Assembly (NCBI GenBank): GCA_904394975.1
Contig: CAJFNQ010000023.1
Span: forward strand, 18,135-82,134
Reading direction: 5' to 3'
DNA: 64,000 bases
Source: Metaruminococcus_A gallistercoris
GTDB lineage: Bacteria > Bacillota > Clostridia > Oscillospirales > Ruminococcaceae
Below the pieces are notes generated by a model. The model made no database searches. It was given only the letters and a program-made list of their open reading frames with translations, and had not been told where the DNA came from. Both the position numbers and the translations under genes were made by a program. Shown here in pieces: positions 1 through 7,871 of the stretch. The stretch's first letter is position 1. Every line of letters begins with the position of its first letter.

Positions 1-93
1 CTTGCAAGCGAACAGGGTGTAAATATGAAGGAAGCATCGCTTGAAACACTCAATGAACTTTGGGCTCAAGCGAAAAAGAAGGTCAATTCATAG
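1..93 (+). CDS. mazG: MazG-family nucleoside triphosphate pyrophosphohydrolase, C-terminal end only
   Basis: Only the last 30 codons and a TAG stop are in the window. The visible tail (SEQGVNMKEASLETLNELW) resembles the end of MazG proteins, where a short acidic helix with Leu and Trp precedes a lysine-rich terminus. MazG hydrolyses non-canonical or excess NTPs to NMP and pyrophosphate. The position just before HU and the yabO-yabP-yabQ-divIC cluster matches the Bacillus/Clostridium order (yabN upstream of yabO), which supports the call more than the short tail does. Confidence 0.7.
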   Translation, partial: LASEQGVNMKEASLETLNELWAQAKKKVNS

Positions 94-135
94 GCTTATC
101 CTATTGAATAATAAAAAATAGCGGAGGTTTATACT

Positions 136-411
136 ATGACGAAAACCGATTTGATCAATGCGGTTGCTGCAAAAGCAGAGATTTCCAAAAAGGATGCGGA
201 CAAAGCGGTCAGCGCCGTTCTTTCTGCAATTTCCGACTCTTTGATTGCTGGTGAAAAGGTTCAGCTTGTTGGATTCGGCACATTTGAGGTTCGTGATCGT
301 GCAGCCAGAGAGGGTAAAAACCCGGCTACCGGCGAAAAGATCACCATTGCTGCTACAAAAGTTCCGGCATTTAAAGCGGGCAAAGCCCTCAAGGATGCTG
401 TGGCGAAATAA
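136..411 (+). CDS. hup: HU family DNA-binding protein
   Basis: This is the small basic nucleoid protein that dimerises, bends DNA and compacts the chromosome. At 91 residues it has normal HU length. The N-terminal helical part (about residues 1-40) is followed by the signature VGFGTFEVRDRAAREGKNP and the beta-arm whose tip carries the DNA-intercalating proline in KNPATGE (about residue 63). A GCGGAGG ribosome site lies just before the ATG. A strong hairpin terminator follows directly, so it can be expressed separately from the downstream S4 gene. It lies 42 bp after mazG. Confidence 0.97.
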   Translation: MTKTDLINAVAAKAEISKKDADKAVSAVLSAISDSLIAGEKVQLVGFGTFEVRDRAAREGKNPATGEKITIAATKVPAFKAGKALKDAVAK

Positions 412-429
412 TTGTCAAAATCAGCAATG

Positions 430-466
430 AAAGGGCCGTGCCTGTTTAAGCACTGCCCTTTTGTTT
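430..466 (+). terminator. Rho-independent terminator after hup
   Basis: AAAGGGC and inner GTGC pair with GCAC and GCCCTTT around an 8-nt loop, and the stem is followed by TTTTGTTTT. It separates hup from the rqcP/yabP cluster. Confidence 0.85.
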
Positions 467-615
467 TGTCTGTGGGTGAATGGTTGGGCGGATCACCGGC
501 GGTTTCGGAGGGTAAATTTGCTTGAACAAGGCGGATGACGCAGTGTTCCATGCTGTTCAGGCAGTTGCTGTAGGATGAATATCGTTGAGAATCGTCACGT
601 GAAAAGGATGTTTTT

Positions 616-858
616 ATGAGACTGGATAAATACTTAAAGATCGTACGGCTGATTAAACGCCGCACCGTCGCCAATGAAGCATGTGACGCGGGGAAAATCG
701 TTGTTAACGGCAAGGTTGCCCGTGCGTCGTATGATGTAAAAGAAGGCGATGTGATCGAGATCAATATGGGCGCCACTCCGTTAAAGGTAAAGGTGCTTAA
801 GGTAAGCGAATATGCCAAAAAAGAAGACGCTGCTTCTCATTATGAGGTAATTGGCTGA
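616..858 (+). CDS. rqcP: S4-domain RNA-binding protein RqcP (YabO family)
   Basis: This 80-residue protein is almost entirely an S4 RNA-binding domain (MRLDKYLKIVRLIKRRTVAN, then a GKIVVNGK turn). In Bacillus subtilis the orthologue YabO/RqcP stabilises the P-site tRNA on stalled 50S subunits during RqcH-driven alanine tailing, and the HSP15 family does related work in other bacteria. Function here is inferred from the fold and from synteny: it sits between hup and yabP, as in Bacillus. A strong terminator follows. Confidence 0.9.
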   Translation: MRLDKYLKIVRLIKRRTVANEACDAGKIVVNGKVARASYDVKEGDVIEINMGATPLKVKVLKVSEYAKKEDAASHYEVIG

Positions 859-889
859 AAAAAGAGTGGACTGGGTCCGCTCTTTTTTT
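859..889 (+). terminator. Rho-independent terminator after rqcP
   Basis: AAAAAAGAGTGGAC and GTCCGCTCTTTTTTT form an almost perfect stem closed by a 3-nt loop. It directly follows the rqcP stop codon. Confidence 0.9.
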
Positions 890-1008
890 ATGCAATCGGG
901 CTGCGGTTTGGAAAATGGTGTTATGAACCGCCCGATGACTGCCCGGCATAAAAAATGATTCCGCTGAATAAGATTTACCATTCTATTGTGTCAAAGGTGG
1001 TGCCTTCA

Positions 1009-1287
1009 GTGGAGGATAAAAACGCGATCAAGCTGCCGCATAATATTGTTTTAGAAGACCGGAAACGTTTGAGCATATCCGGCGTGATGGATGTGGATAA
1101 CTTCGATGAACAAACGGCAGTTGTATACACACAGATGGGTGAATTGACGGTTAAAGGGTACGATTTGCATGTCAGCCGCTTGAATGTGGAGACCGGCGAG
1201 CTTACCATGGACGGAGAGATTTGGTCGATGACCTATACTGAAGTTCAGAAAAAGGGGGGCAGCCTGCTGGAGCGGCTGTTTCGTTAA
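1009..1287 (+). CDS. yabP: Sporulation protein YabP
   Basis: YabP is a short protein needed for spore formation in Bacillus and conserved in endospore formers. The family core is visible: IVLEDRKRLSISGVMDVDNF, a central GELTVKGYDLHV stretch and the C-terminal LLERLFR that matches the usual family ending. Start choice: an ATG at 955 is in frame but has no ribosome site and adds 18 residues not typical of the family. A GTG at 1009 follows AAGGTGG at 994-1000 with good spacing and gives 92 residues, near the usual 100. It abuts yabQ without a gap. Confidence 0.85.
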   Translation: MEDKNAIKLPHNIVLEDRKRLSISGVMDVDNFDEQTAVVYTQMGELTVKGYDLHVSRLNVETGELTMDGEIWSMTYTEVQKKGGSLLERLFR

Positions 1288-1854
1288 ATGAACGGTGAAA
1301 TTATGAACTTCACGCTTTCCGGACAGACGCTGGTTTTTCTGTATGCCTGTTTGCTCGGTATTGGTTTGAGCCTTTATCTGGATGTGTTTTGCGTGATTCG
1401 GTTGTTTTGCGGAAACCGGAAAACAGTTACGCTGGTGTGTGATCTGCTGTATTTTCTTTCGTCCGCGGTGATCGTTTATTTGTTTTTTGTCTGCTTTAGT
1501 TACGGGCAGGTTCGGTTTTACTGCCTTGTGGGCACGTTGCTTGGCTTTATTGCCTGCCGGTTTTCAGTAAGCGCTTTGATCGTGCGCTTTTTTTCATGGA
1601 TCGTTCGATATGTTCATCGCTTGATTCGGGCGATAAAACGTCCATTTGCCGCATATGGGCAGAAACTTGTGGAAAAAAAGAAAAAAAGAAAAGAAAAACG
1701 TAAGGAAAAACCCAAGAAAGATAAAAAAATTCGGCAAAACTGCTTGCAACCGGTAAGGGATGTGGTGTATAATTTATTCAAAATACACCGAAAAAGATCA
1801 AAGAAGGAGGACGCCTCTCAGCATGAAGCCGCAAGTAAAACGGAAAATGCGTAA
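1288..1854 (+). CDS. yabQ: Sporulation integral membrane protein YabQ
   Basis: YabQ is a forespore/mother-cell membrane protein needed for spore cortex formation in Bacillus. Here about four hydrophobic segments fill residues 10-115, followed by a very basic cytoplasmic tail (KKKKRKEKRKEKPKKDKK around residues 129-146). The ATG directly follows the yabP stop. A second ATG at 1303 is a possible alternative start behind a weak GGTG site. The last 32 bp overlap divIC, which suggests translational coupling. Confidence 0.85.
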   Translation: MNGEIMNFTLSGQTLVFLYACLLGIGLSLYLDVFCVIRLFCGNRKTVTLVCDLLYFLSSAVIVYLFFVCFSYGQVRFYCLVGTLLGFIACRFSVSALIVRFFSWIVRYVHRLIRAIKRPFAAYGQKLVEKKKKRKEKRKEKPKKDKKIRQNCLQPVRDVVYNLFKIHRKRSKKEDASQHEAASKTENA

Positions 1855-2116
1855 AATTGCTTTTTGTGTTTTCATAGGTCTTGTAATTGTTTTTTCTGGC
1901 TGTGGTTTTACCACTCAGTTAACTGCTCTAGAACAGAAAAATCGTGAACTCGCAAGCTTGAATGAAAAAATTGAGCAGCAGCAGCAGAAAAATGAAGAAC
2001 TTAGAGTTATGTTGGATGAAGAGCGGTACAGCGATTACATTGAACAGATCGCACGTGACAAACTTGGCTATGTGTACTCTGACGAGCGCGTCTTCGTGGA
2101 TGTTTCCGGTAGCTGA
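1823..2116 (+). CDS. divIC: Septum formation initiator family protein (DivIC/FtsB)
   Basis: DivIC is a bitopic division protein that works with FtsL and DivIB at the septum. The 97-residue product has a basic N-terminus (KPQVKRKMRK), one membrane helix (IAFCVFIGLVIVF), then a coiled coil rich in Glu/Gln (LEQKNRELASLNEKIEQQQQ) and the family ending with YIEQIARDKLGYV. The ATG at 1823 follows AAGGAGG; an upstream in-frame ATG at 1760 lies deep in yabQ and is not supported. It overlaps yabQ by 32 bp. A Cys after the membrane segment is probably incidental rather than a lipobox. Confidence 0.9.
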   Translation: MKPQVKRKMRKIAFCVFIGLVIVFSGCGFTTQLTALEQKNRELASLNEKIEQQQQKNEELRVMLDEERYSDYIEQIARDKLGYVYSDERVFVDVSGS

Positions 2117-2143
2117 TTGATTCAAGGAGGAAATTGTTTTTTT

Positions 2144-2584
2144 ATGCAGCTTGAAGTGGGAAAAATCGTTGAGGGCAAAGTCACCGGTATTACAAAATTC
2201 GGCGCTTTTGTCGATCTGGGCGAAGGAAAAACCGGAATGGTACATATTTCTGAAGTAGCGGCGAGCTATGTAAAAGAAATTACCGATTTTGTCAAGGAAA
2301 ACGATACGGTGAAAGTCATGATCTTAAACATTGCGGATGATGGCAAGATTGCGCTTTCCATAAAACGTGCACAGCCAAAGCCTCAGCAGCAGGCACGTCA
2401 GGCGCCGCGTCAGGATTTTCGCGGGCGGGGAGCGAACGAATGGACTCCGAAAAAGCAGCCGGAAAATCTTTCGTTTGAAGAAATGATGAGCAAATTTAAA
2501 CAATCGAGCGATGAAAAAATGTCCGATTTGAAACGGACCATGGACGGAAAGCGTGGTTCTTATTCCCGGCGTGGTTCCAGATAA
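2144..2584 (+). CDS. yabR: S1 domain RNA-binding protein (YabR/GSP13 family)
   Basis: One S1 RNA-binding domain covers residues 1-70 (EGKVTGITKFGAFVDLGEGK, then GMVHISEVA). It is followed by a basic Gln/Arg-rich linker and a short helix around SFEEMMSKFKQ ending in an Arg/Ser tail. Such proteins associate with ribosomes or mRNA, but their exact job is unclear. The ATG at 2144 is chosen because AAGGAGG lies at 2124-2130; an in-frame start at 2117 would place that ribosome site inside the gene. It ends the yabP-yabQ-divIC cluster and a terminator follows. Confidence 0.88.
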   Translation: MQLEVGKIVEGKVTGITKFGAFVDLGEGKTGMVHISEVAASYVKEITDFVKENDTVKVMILNIADDGKIALSIKRAQPKPQQQARQAPRQDFRGRGANEWTPKKQPENLSFEEMMSKFKQSSDEKMSDLKRTMDGKRGSYSRRGSR

Positions 2585-2601
2585 AGCGGTTTCGCAAAAA
2601 T

Positions 2602-2635
2602 AGCTGTGGACGGCTTGCCGTCGCAGCTTTTTTTT
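2602..2635 (+). terminator. Terminator after the S1-domain gene
   Basis: AGCTG and GACGG pair with CCGTC and CAGCT around a small bulge, followed by eight T residues. Confidence 0.85.
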
Positions 2636-2681
2636 GCCCATTTCTTTGAGCGTTGATTGGAAACAGCTTTTTGAACACAAG

Positions 2682-2710
2682 TTTACATTTATTTCATCAT
2701 TTTTTATACT
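2682..2710 (+). promoter_or_regulatory. Sigma-A promoter for the DUF5685/J-domain operon
   Basis: TTTACA and TATACT are separated by exactly 17 bp, about 50 bp upstream of the TTG start. Confidence 0.7.
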
Positions 2711-2757
2711 CTATCGGGTACAATACTATTTGACGTAATCAGGAAAAGAGTGGTTGA

Positions 2758-3648
2758 TTGTTCGGTTATGTTCGGCCGTTTAAGCCGGAAATGAAAATAA
2801 ACGAGTTTGATACGTATAAAGGCGTTTACTGTGGGCTGTGTAAACAGCTTGGCAGGGATTATGGCTTTTTCATGCGGATGACCCTCAATTATGATTTTGC
2901 GTTTCTCGCTGTGCTGTCGCTCGGTGTGCACGATTGCAACGTGCCTTTCCGGCGGGAGGCTTGTGTAGCGCATCCTCTGTCCAGAAAACCGTGCCTGTCT
3001 GCCTGCGCGGACCTGTCTTATGTGGCGGCATGCGCGGTGATGATCATTTTTTATAAATGGCAGGATAATATTGCTGACAGCGGCTTTTTGAAAGGCGTTT
3101 TTTTTCGCATGTTGCGTCCTTATTTTTCTCACGCACGAAAAAAGGCCCTCCGCCGTTTCCCGCAACTGGATGATATCATGCAAAAAACGCTTGCAGGCCA
3201 GCAGGAAACCGAACGCTTGCCAAACTGTTCGCTGGATATGGCTGCGGAAGCATCTTCCCGTGCGCTGGCTCTTTTGTTTGAGGACTTGAGTGAAGATCCG
3301 GCACAAAGAAAGGTACTGCACCGGCTGGGGTTTCTGCTTGGCCGCTGGGTTTATTTGATGGATGCGGTCGATGATTTGGAAGACGATGCCGCGACCGGCA
3401 GTTTTAATCCGCTTCTTTCGTGGAGCAGTACAGACGCCGCGGGTGATTCAGAACCCCGAAAGCAGATCCGCATTCGTGCGGAGGGAGCGCTTAACATGAC
3501 CCACGGCGAACTTGCTTTGGCTTACGAACTTGTCGAATTGAATCGATACAAATCGATTTTGGATAATATAATTTATCTTGGCTTGCCTGCGGTAAAGCGG
3601 CAGGTCATGCAGGGTAGGAGGAAAAAATCTGATGACAGATCCCTATAA
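2758..3648 (+). CDS. DUF5685 family protein
   Basis: A 296-residue protein starting with TTG. The beginning FGYVRPFKPEM and YCGLCKQLGRDYGF (around residue 30) is characteristic of DUF5685, a family of unknown function in Clostridia. Cysteines are spread through the first half (CGLC near 26-29, later CVAH and CLSAC). The protein is helical and carries an acidic patch DAVDDLEDDA near residue 204. The DD-rich motifs recall all-alpha isoprenoid-synthase-like or four-helix metal proteins, but that is only an impression. It overlaps the J-domain gene by 17 bp, so the two are probably co-translated and may act together. Confidence 0.75.
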   Translation: MFGYVRPFKPEMKINEFDTYKGVYCGLCKQLGRDYGFFMRMTLNYDFAFLAVLSLGVHDCNVPFRREACVAHPLSRKPCLSACADLSYVAACAVMIIFYKWQDNIADSGFLKGVFFRMLRPYFSHARKKALRRFPQLDDIMQKTLAGQQETERLPNCSLDMAAEASSRALALLFEDLSEDPAQRKVLHRLGFLLGRWVYLMDAVDDLEDDAATGSFNPLLSWSSTDAAGDSEPRKQIRIRAEGALNMTHGELALAYELVELNRYKSILDNIIYLGLPAVKRQVMQGRRKKSDDRSL

Positions 3649-4267
3649 GGTACTTGGCGTTTCACCGTCTGCGTCAACCGAGGAGATCAAAAACGTTTAC
3701 AAACAGCTTGCGAAGAAGTACCATCCGGACAACTATGCATCCAGTCCGCTGGAAGAGGTTGCAAGCGAAAAGATGAAAGAAATCAATGAGGCTTACGACC
3801 AAATCATGAATGAAAGGCGTTCTGCTGAACGTGCTGGTTCAACCGGTTACCGGAACGGAGGCGGCTACTCTTCAACCAATTCTTCGTTTGCGGATATTCG
3901 TAAACTGATTATGCAGAACCGTTATGATGAGGCCGAAGTTCTGCTTGATGGCGTTCTTCCTCAGCAGAGGGATGCTGAATGGTACTTTTTAAAGGGCAGC
4001 GTTTATTATTCCAGAGGATGGCTGGATGATGCGCTCGCGCATTTTTCTTCCGCGTGCCAGATGAATCCGAATAACCCGGAATATCGTGCTGCTTATCAGC
4101 GAATGATGTGGCAGAGGCAGGGCAATATGGGCGGAAGTGCGAACGGGCAATATCGTACGCCGGGTCAGAATCAGACTGGCTGTTCCGCTTGTGACTGCTG
4201 CTCCAGCCTGCTTTGCGCCGACTGCTGCTGCGAATGTATGGGCGGAGATTTGATTTCGTGCTGTTAA
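3632..4267 (+). CDS. J-domain protein with TPR-like region and cysteine-cluster tail
   Basis: The first 60 residues are a J domain (DPYKVLGVSPSASTEEIK) with the HPD motif at residues 31-33, which stimulates DnaK ATPase. Residues about 85-160 look like TPR helices (AEWYFLKGSVYYSRGWLDDA). The last 28 residues contain eleven cysteines in CxxCxCC, CxxCCCxC and terminal CC patterns, suggesting metal binding or redox sensing. It has no Gly/Phe region or zinc-finger DnaJ core, so it is a specialised co-chaperone (type C), distinct from dnaJ at 26.6 kb. TAGGAGG precedes the ATG. Confidence 0.85.
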   Translation: MTDPYKVLGVSPSASTEEIKNVYKQLAKKYHPDNYASSPLEEVASEKMKEINEAYDQIMNERRSAERAGSTGYRNGGGYSSTNSSFADIRKLIMQNRYDEAEVLLDGVLPQQRDAEWYFLKGSVYYSRGWLDDALAHFSSACQMNPNNPEYRAAYQRMMWQRQGNMGGSANGQYRTPGQNQTGCSACDCCSSLLCADCCCECMGGDLISCC

Positions 4268-4280
4268 GGAGGTCTTTCAG

Positions 4281-4832
4281 GTGAGCCGCGCATTTCGTGT
4301 TGCGTTCAGCGGCATCATTGCCGCGCTTTGTATTGCGCTCATGCTTTGTACGGGATTGTTTCCGTTTGCCACGGTCGCTCTGCCGGCGGTTGCGGGTCTG
4401 CTCATGGTTCCGGTTGTGATCGAATCCGGAGTGAAATGGGCCTATCTTACATACGCTGTAGTGGCGATTGTTTCATTTTTTATCACGCCGGACCCTTCCG
4501 CTATGTTGATGTTTGTTTTCTTTTTCGGGTTTTATCCCATTGCGAAATCATCCATCGAACAGATTCATAAAAATATGTTGGAATGGGCGCTGAAATTTTT
4601 GATTTTAAACGTTGCCATTGTGGTGCTGTTTTTGCTGGCGCGGTGGTATTTGGGCCTTGCGCAGGTGCTTCCGAATATGTACGTGTTCGGGCATTATACC
4701 TTTTTGGTTTTATGGCTTGCAGCGAACGCGGTGTTTTTCATTTATGACCTCGCGCTCACCCGCTGTATTGGTGCTTACTTAAACTGGTTTAAACCAAATT
4801 ATCTGGATAAGATGCGCCGAAACAGCCGCTGA
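4281..4832 (+). CDS. Putative integral membrane protein, ECF S-component-like
   Basis: A 183-residue protein with five or six hydrophobic segments (for example AFSGIIAALCIALMLCTG near the start and FLILNVAIVVLFLLA near residue 110). The opening segment followed by small-residue-rich helices and ITPDPSAMLMF resembles ECF transporter substrate-binding subunits and related clostridial membrane proteins, but I cannot name a substrate. The GTG start follows AAGGAGG. It is the last gene of the DUF5685/J-domain unit, and its role there is unknown. Confidence 0.7.
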   Translation: MSRAFRVAFSGIIAALCIALMLCTGLFPFATVALPAVAGLLMVPVVIESGVKWAYLTYAVVAIVSFFITPDPSAMLMFVFFFGFYPIAKSSIEQIHKNMLEWALKFLILNVAIVVLFLLARWYLGLAQVLPNMYVFGHYTFLVLWLAANAVFFIYDLALTRCIGAYLNWFKPNYLDKMRRNSR

Positions 4833-4873
4833 AACAAACCCGAGGAAAATTGTGCTTTTTACGGATTTTTTTC

Positions 4874-4902
4874 TTTACAAATCATGCAAAATCGTATATA
4901 AT
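4874..4902 (+). promoter_or_regulatory. Promoter of the pyr operon
   Basis: TTTACA-N17-TATAAT, a near-consensus sigma-A promoter just upstream of the PyrR leader. Confidence 0.85.
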
Positions 4903-4927
4903 AAAAGAAAATTTGACAACCTTTAAG

Positions 4928-4950
4928 TTGGTCCTGTGAGGCTGACAAGG
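4928..4950 (+). promoter_or_regulatory. PyrR-binding (anti-antiterminator) RNA site
   Basis: The leader contains TCCTGTGAGGCTGACAAG, which fits the conserved PyrR-binding loop of Gram-positive pyr leaders (UCCNGNGAGGCU). UMP-bound PyrR is expected to stabilise this hairpin and so allow the downstream terminator to form. The pyrR gene itself follows, so the circuit is autoregulatory. Confidence 0.9.
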
Positions 4951-5013
4951 CGGTCTGCTGAATGAATATGCATAGTTGCCTTTGTGGCGGTGCATCCTTC
5001 TGTTCCAGTGAGT

Positions 5014-5048
5014 AACCAAACTGTCAGCTCAGGCAGTTTGGTTTTTTT
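5014..5048 (+). terminator. pyr attenuator terminator
   Basis: AACCAAACTG pairs with CAGTTTGGTT around a 10-nt loop, followed by a T run and then the pyrR ribosome site. It is the attenuation endpoint of the PyrR leader. Confidence 0.92.
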
Positions 5049-5069
5049 ATGTTCAGAAAGGGTGAAAGC

Positions 5070-5609
5070 ATGACTGAAAAAGCTGTGATTATGGATGCGA
5101 AAGCCATGCAGCGTGCGGTTGCACGCATCTCTTACGAAATTATTGAGCGCAACAAAGGGGTAAACGGCCTTTGCGTGATCGGCGTGATGAGCCGCGGCGT
5201 CAATCTGGCGCAGCGGGTCGCGCAGAAGATCGAAGAGGTGGAAGGAAAACGCATACCGCTTGGCATGCTGGATATCACCCCTTACCGCGATGACCGCCCG
5301 GCGAATGCTCCTCATTGTGATCGGACCGAACTTCCGTTTGAAGTGGAAGGAAAGAAAATCGTTCTGGTGGATGATGTGATTTTCACCGGCAGGAGCGTGC
5401 GTGCCGCGATTGACGCGCTGATGGACAAAGGCAGGCCGCGCACCATACAGCTTGCTGTCTTGGTGGACCGTGGGCACCGTGAGCTGCCGATCCGCGCGGA
5501 TTTTGTTGGTAAAAACGTGCCAACCTCCAGCGAGGAACAGGTGGTCGTGCGGGTAAAAGAGGTCGACGGGGAAGATCAGGTCGTGATTCTGGAGGAGGCA
5601 GCAGAATGA
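5070..5609 (+). CDS. pyrR: PyrR, pyr operon RNA-binding attenuator / uracil phosphoribosyltransferase
   Basis: PyrR binds pyr mRNA with UMP to cause termination, and it also has uracil phosphoribosyltransferase activity. The PRPP-binding loop VLVDDVIFTGRSVRAA is intact around residue 100. At 179 residues the length is normal. The ATG at 5070 follows GAAAGGGTG; the in-frame ATG at 5049 lies in the terminator T tract and has no ribosome site. Its stop overlaps the pyrC start (ATGA), so the two are translationally coupled. Confidence 0.96.
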   Translation: MTEKAVIMDAKAMQRAVARISYEIIERNKGVNGLCVIGVMSRGVNLAQRVAQKIEEVEGKRIPLGMLDITPYRDDRPANAPHCDRTELPFEVEGKKIVLVDDVIFTGRSVRAAIDALMDKGRPRTIQLAVLVDRGHRELPIRADFVGKNVPTSSEEQVVVRVKEVDGEDQVVILEEAAE

Positions 5610-6874
5610 GCAGTTTGGTGTTGAAAAACGGGTTGGTTGTTGATCCTTCCCAGAACCTTCATGCGGTGAAGGATGTCAAGATCGTGGATGGAGTGATTGC
5701 CGAAATCGGCAGCGGGCTTTCCGCGGAAGAAGAGCTGGATGTGACCGGCCTTGCTGTGATGCCGGGCCTGGTGGATATGCACATCCACCTGCGTGATCCG
5801 GGGCTCACCCATAAAGAAGATATTTTGACCGGCTGTTCTGCCGCCGCCGCGGGCGGGGTTACTTCGGTTGTCTGTATGCCGAATACCAAACCGGTGACGG
5901 ATAGTGTCGAGGTCGTAACTTATATTTTGGAAAAAGCGAAACAGGCGAAAGCAAAGGTGTACCCGACCGCGGCCATCACCAAAGGTCTTGCCGGCGGTGA
6001 GATGACCGATTTTGCGGCACTGAAGGCCGCAGGCGCTGTCGCTGTTTCGGATGATGGACGCCCGGTGGAAAACGCCGCTATGATGCAGGCGGCTCTGGAG
6101 GAAGCGGAGCGCTGCGGGCTGCTCGTTACCTCTCACTGTGAGGACTTAGATATTATAAACGGCGGGATCATCAACAAAGGCGCGGTTTCGCAGAAGCTCG
6201 GCGTGAAGGGAATGGACCGCAGTTCGGAAGACAGCATCACCGCGCGGGAGATTGCGCTTGCCGAGGCGACTGGAACCGCTGTTCACATTGCGCATGTCAG
6301 CACCAAAGGTTCCGTTGCCATCATTCGTGACGCGAAAGCGCGGGGCGCGCGGGTCACAGCGGAAACGGCTCCGCATTATTTTATGCTGACCGATGAGCTG
6401 CTCTTAAAGCAGGATGCGGATTACCGAATGAATCCGCCGCTTCGCGAAGAGGAAGACCGGCTTGCGGTTTTGCAGGGCGTGCTGGACGGTACGCTCGACT
6501 GTATTGTGACCGATCACGCGCCGCACACCGCTCAAGAGAAAGTGGACTTTAAAACGGCGCCGAATGGGGTTGTCGGGCTGGAAACATCGTTTGCGGCTTC
6601 CATGACAGCACTGGTCCACACCGGCAAGATGACGTTGGACGAGCTTGTAAAGCGGATGTCTCTCAACCCGGCAAAGCTGCTTCACATTCCCGCGGGGACG
6701 CTCTGCCCCGGCGCGGCGGCGGATATTGCCGTTGCCGACCTGTCCAAACGTTGGACGGTCCTTCCGGAAAAGCTTCATTCCAAGAGCCACAACAGCGTGT
6801 TTAAGGGAATGGAATTCTGTGGAAAGATTAAATACACGTTTTTAAATGGAACACTCGTTTATGAGGATCAATAA
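5606..6874 (+). CDS. pyrC: Dihydroorotase
   Basis: Catalyses the third step of UMP synthesis, cyclising carbamoyl-aspartate to dihydroorotate. The metal-binding HxH is at residues 59 and 61 (DMHIHLRDPG), with the later TSHCED, IAHVST and VTDHAPH metal/substrate motifs all present. At 422 residues it is a normal class I enzyme. It overlaps pyrR by 4 bp. The aspartate transcarbamoylase that supplies its substrate (pyrB) is not in this operon. Confidence 0.96.
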   Translation: MSSLVLKNGLVVDPSQNLHAVKDVKIVDGVIAEIGSGLSAEEELDVTGLAVMPGLVDMHIHLRDPGLTHKEDILTGCSAAAAGGVTSVVCMPNTKPVTDSVEVVTYILEKAKQAKAKVYPTAAITKGLAGGEMTDFAALKAAGAVAVSDDGRPVENAAMMQAALEEAERCGLLVTSHCEDLDIINGGIINKGAVSQKLGVKGMDRSSEDSITAREIALAEATGTAVHIAHVSTKGSVAIIRDAKARGARVTAETAPHYFMLTDELLLKQDADYRMNPPLREEEDRLAVLQGVLDGTLDCIVTDHAPHTAQEKVDFKTAPNGVVGLETSFAASMTALVHTGKMTLDELVKRMSLNPAKLLHIPAGTLCPGAAADIAVADLSKRWTVLPEKLHSKSHNSVFKGMEFCGKIKYTFLNGTLVYEDQ

Positions 6875-6898
6875 AGAAAAAGAAAGGTGAGGTACAAG

Positions 6899-7828
6899 AT
6901 GATCGACCGTTTGATTGAGCAGATTGTGAAAACCCAGAATCCGACTGTTGCGGGGCTTGACCCGAAACTGGATTATGTTCCGGAGTTTTTGAAAGCGCAG
7001 GCGTTTGAAAAGTACGGCGCAACCCTGAAAGGCGCTGCTAAAGCGCTGCTCAACTTCAACAAGGGGCTCATTGATGAGCTGTGTGACATTGTTCCGGCCA
7101 TCAAACCGCAGTGCGCTTATTATGAGATGTACGGATATCATGGTGTAAAGACCCTTTACAAAACCATTGAATATGCCAAAAAGCGCGGCATGATGGTGAT
7201 TACCGACGGAAAGAGAAACGACATCGGCACCACGATGGAAGCGTACGCGGTCGCTCATCTCGGCAGACTGGAACTGGAAGGGGATATGGTGGAACCGTTC
7301 GGCGCGGACGCGTTGACGGTCAACGGTTACCTTGGAAGCGATGGCATCCGCCCATTGCTCGCAGTCTGCAAAGAGTACGATAAAGGCATTTTTGTTCTGG
7401 TAAAAACCTCGAACCCATCCTCCGGCGAATTGCAGGACCGGCTCATTGACGGAAAGACCGTTTACGAGACGATGGGCGCCATGTGTGAAAGCTGGGGCGA
7501 AGAACTGAGAGGAAAATATGGCTACAGCGCGGTTGGCGCGGTGGTAGGCGCGACCTACCCGAAGCAGCTTTCTGAACTGCGTGAGAAGATGCCGCACACC
7601 TTCTTCCTTGTGCCGGGTTACGGCGCGCAGGGCGGCGGAGCGGCAGACGTTGCCGGCGGGTTTGACGCAAACGGTCTGGGAGCTATCATCAACTCCTCCC
7701 GTGGCATTATGTGCGCTTACAAAAAAGAGGGCTGCGCGGAAACGGATTATGCGAAAGCCGCCCGCAGAGAAGCGCTTCGTATGAAAGAGGACATTCTTTC
7801 CCAGATTGGTGAAATCCGTTTGGGTTAA
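6899..7828 (+). CDS. pyrF: Orotidine 5'-phosphate decarboxylase (long type)
   Basis: The last step of UMP synthesis. The 309-residue length and the motif TDGKRNDIGTT (catalytic Lys and Asp) mark the long PyrF subgroup rather than the short 230-residue form found in Bacillus. The ATG at 6899 follows AAAGGTGAGG; a GTG at 6887 is in frame but falls within that ribosome site. It lies 24 bp after pyrC. Confidence 0.95.
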   Translation: MIDRLIEQIVKTQNPTVAGLDPKLDYVPEFLKAQAFEKYGATLKGAAKALLNFNKGLIDELCDIVPAIKPQCAYYEMYGYHGVKTLYKTIEYAKKRGMMVITDGKRNDIGTTMEAYAVAHLGRLELEGDMVEPFGADALTVNGYLGSDGIRPLLAVCKEYDKGIFVLVKTSNPSSGELQDRLIDGKTVYETMGAMCESWGEELRGKYGYSAVGAVVGATYPKQLSELREKMPHTFFLVPGYGAQGGGAADVAGGFDANGLGAIINSSRGIMCAYKKEGCAETDYAKAARREALRMKEDILSQIGEIRLG

Positions 7829-7871
7829 GTGATACAGTTACACGCATTTTCGTAAAACAGTGGAGGTTCAT

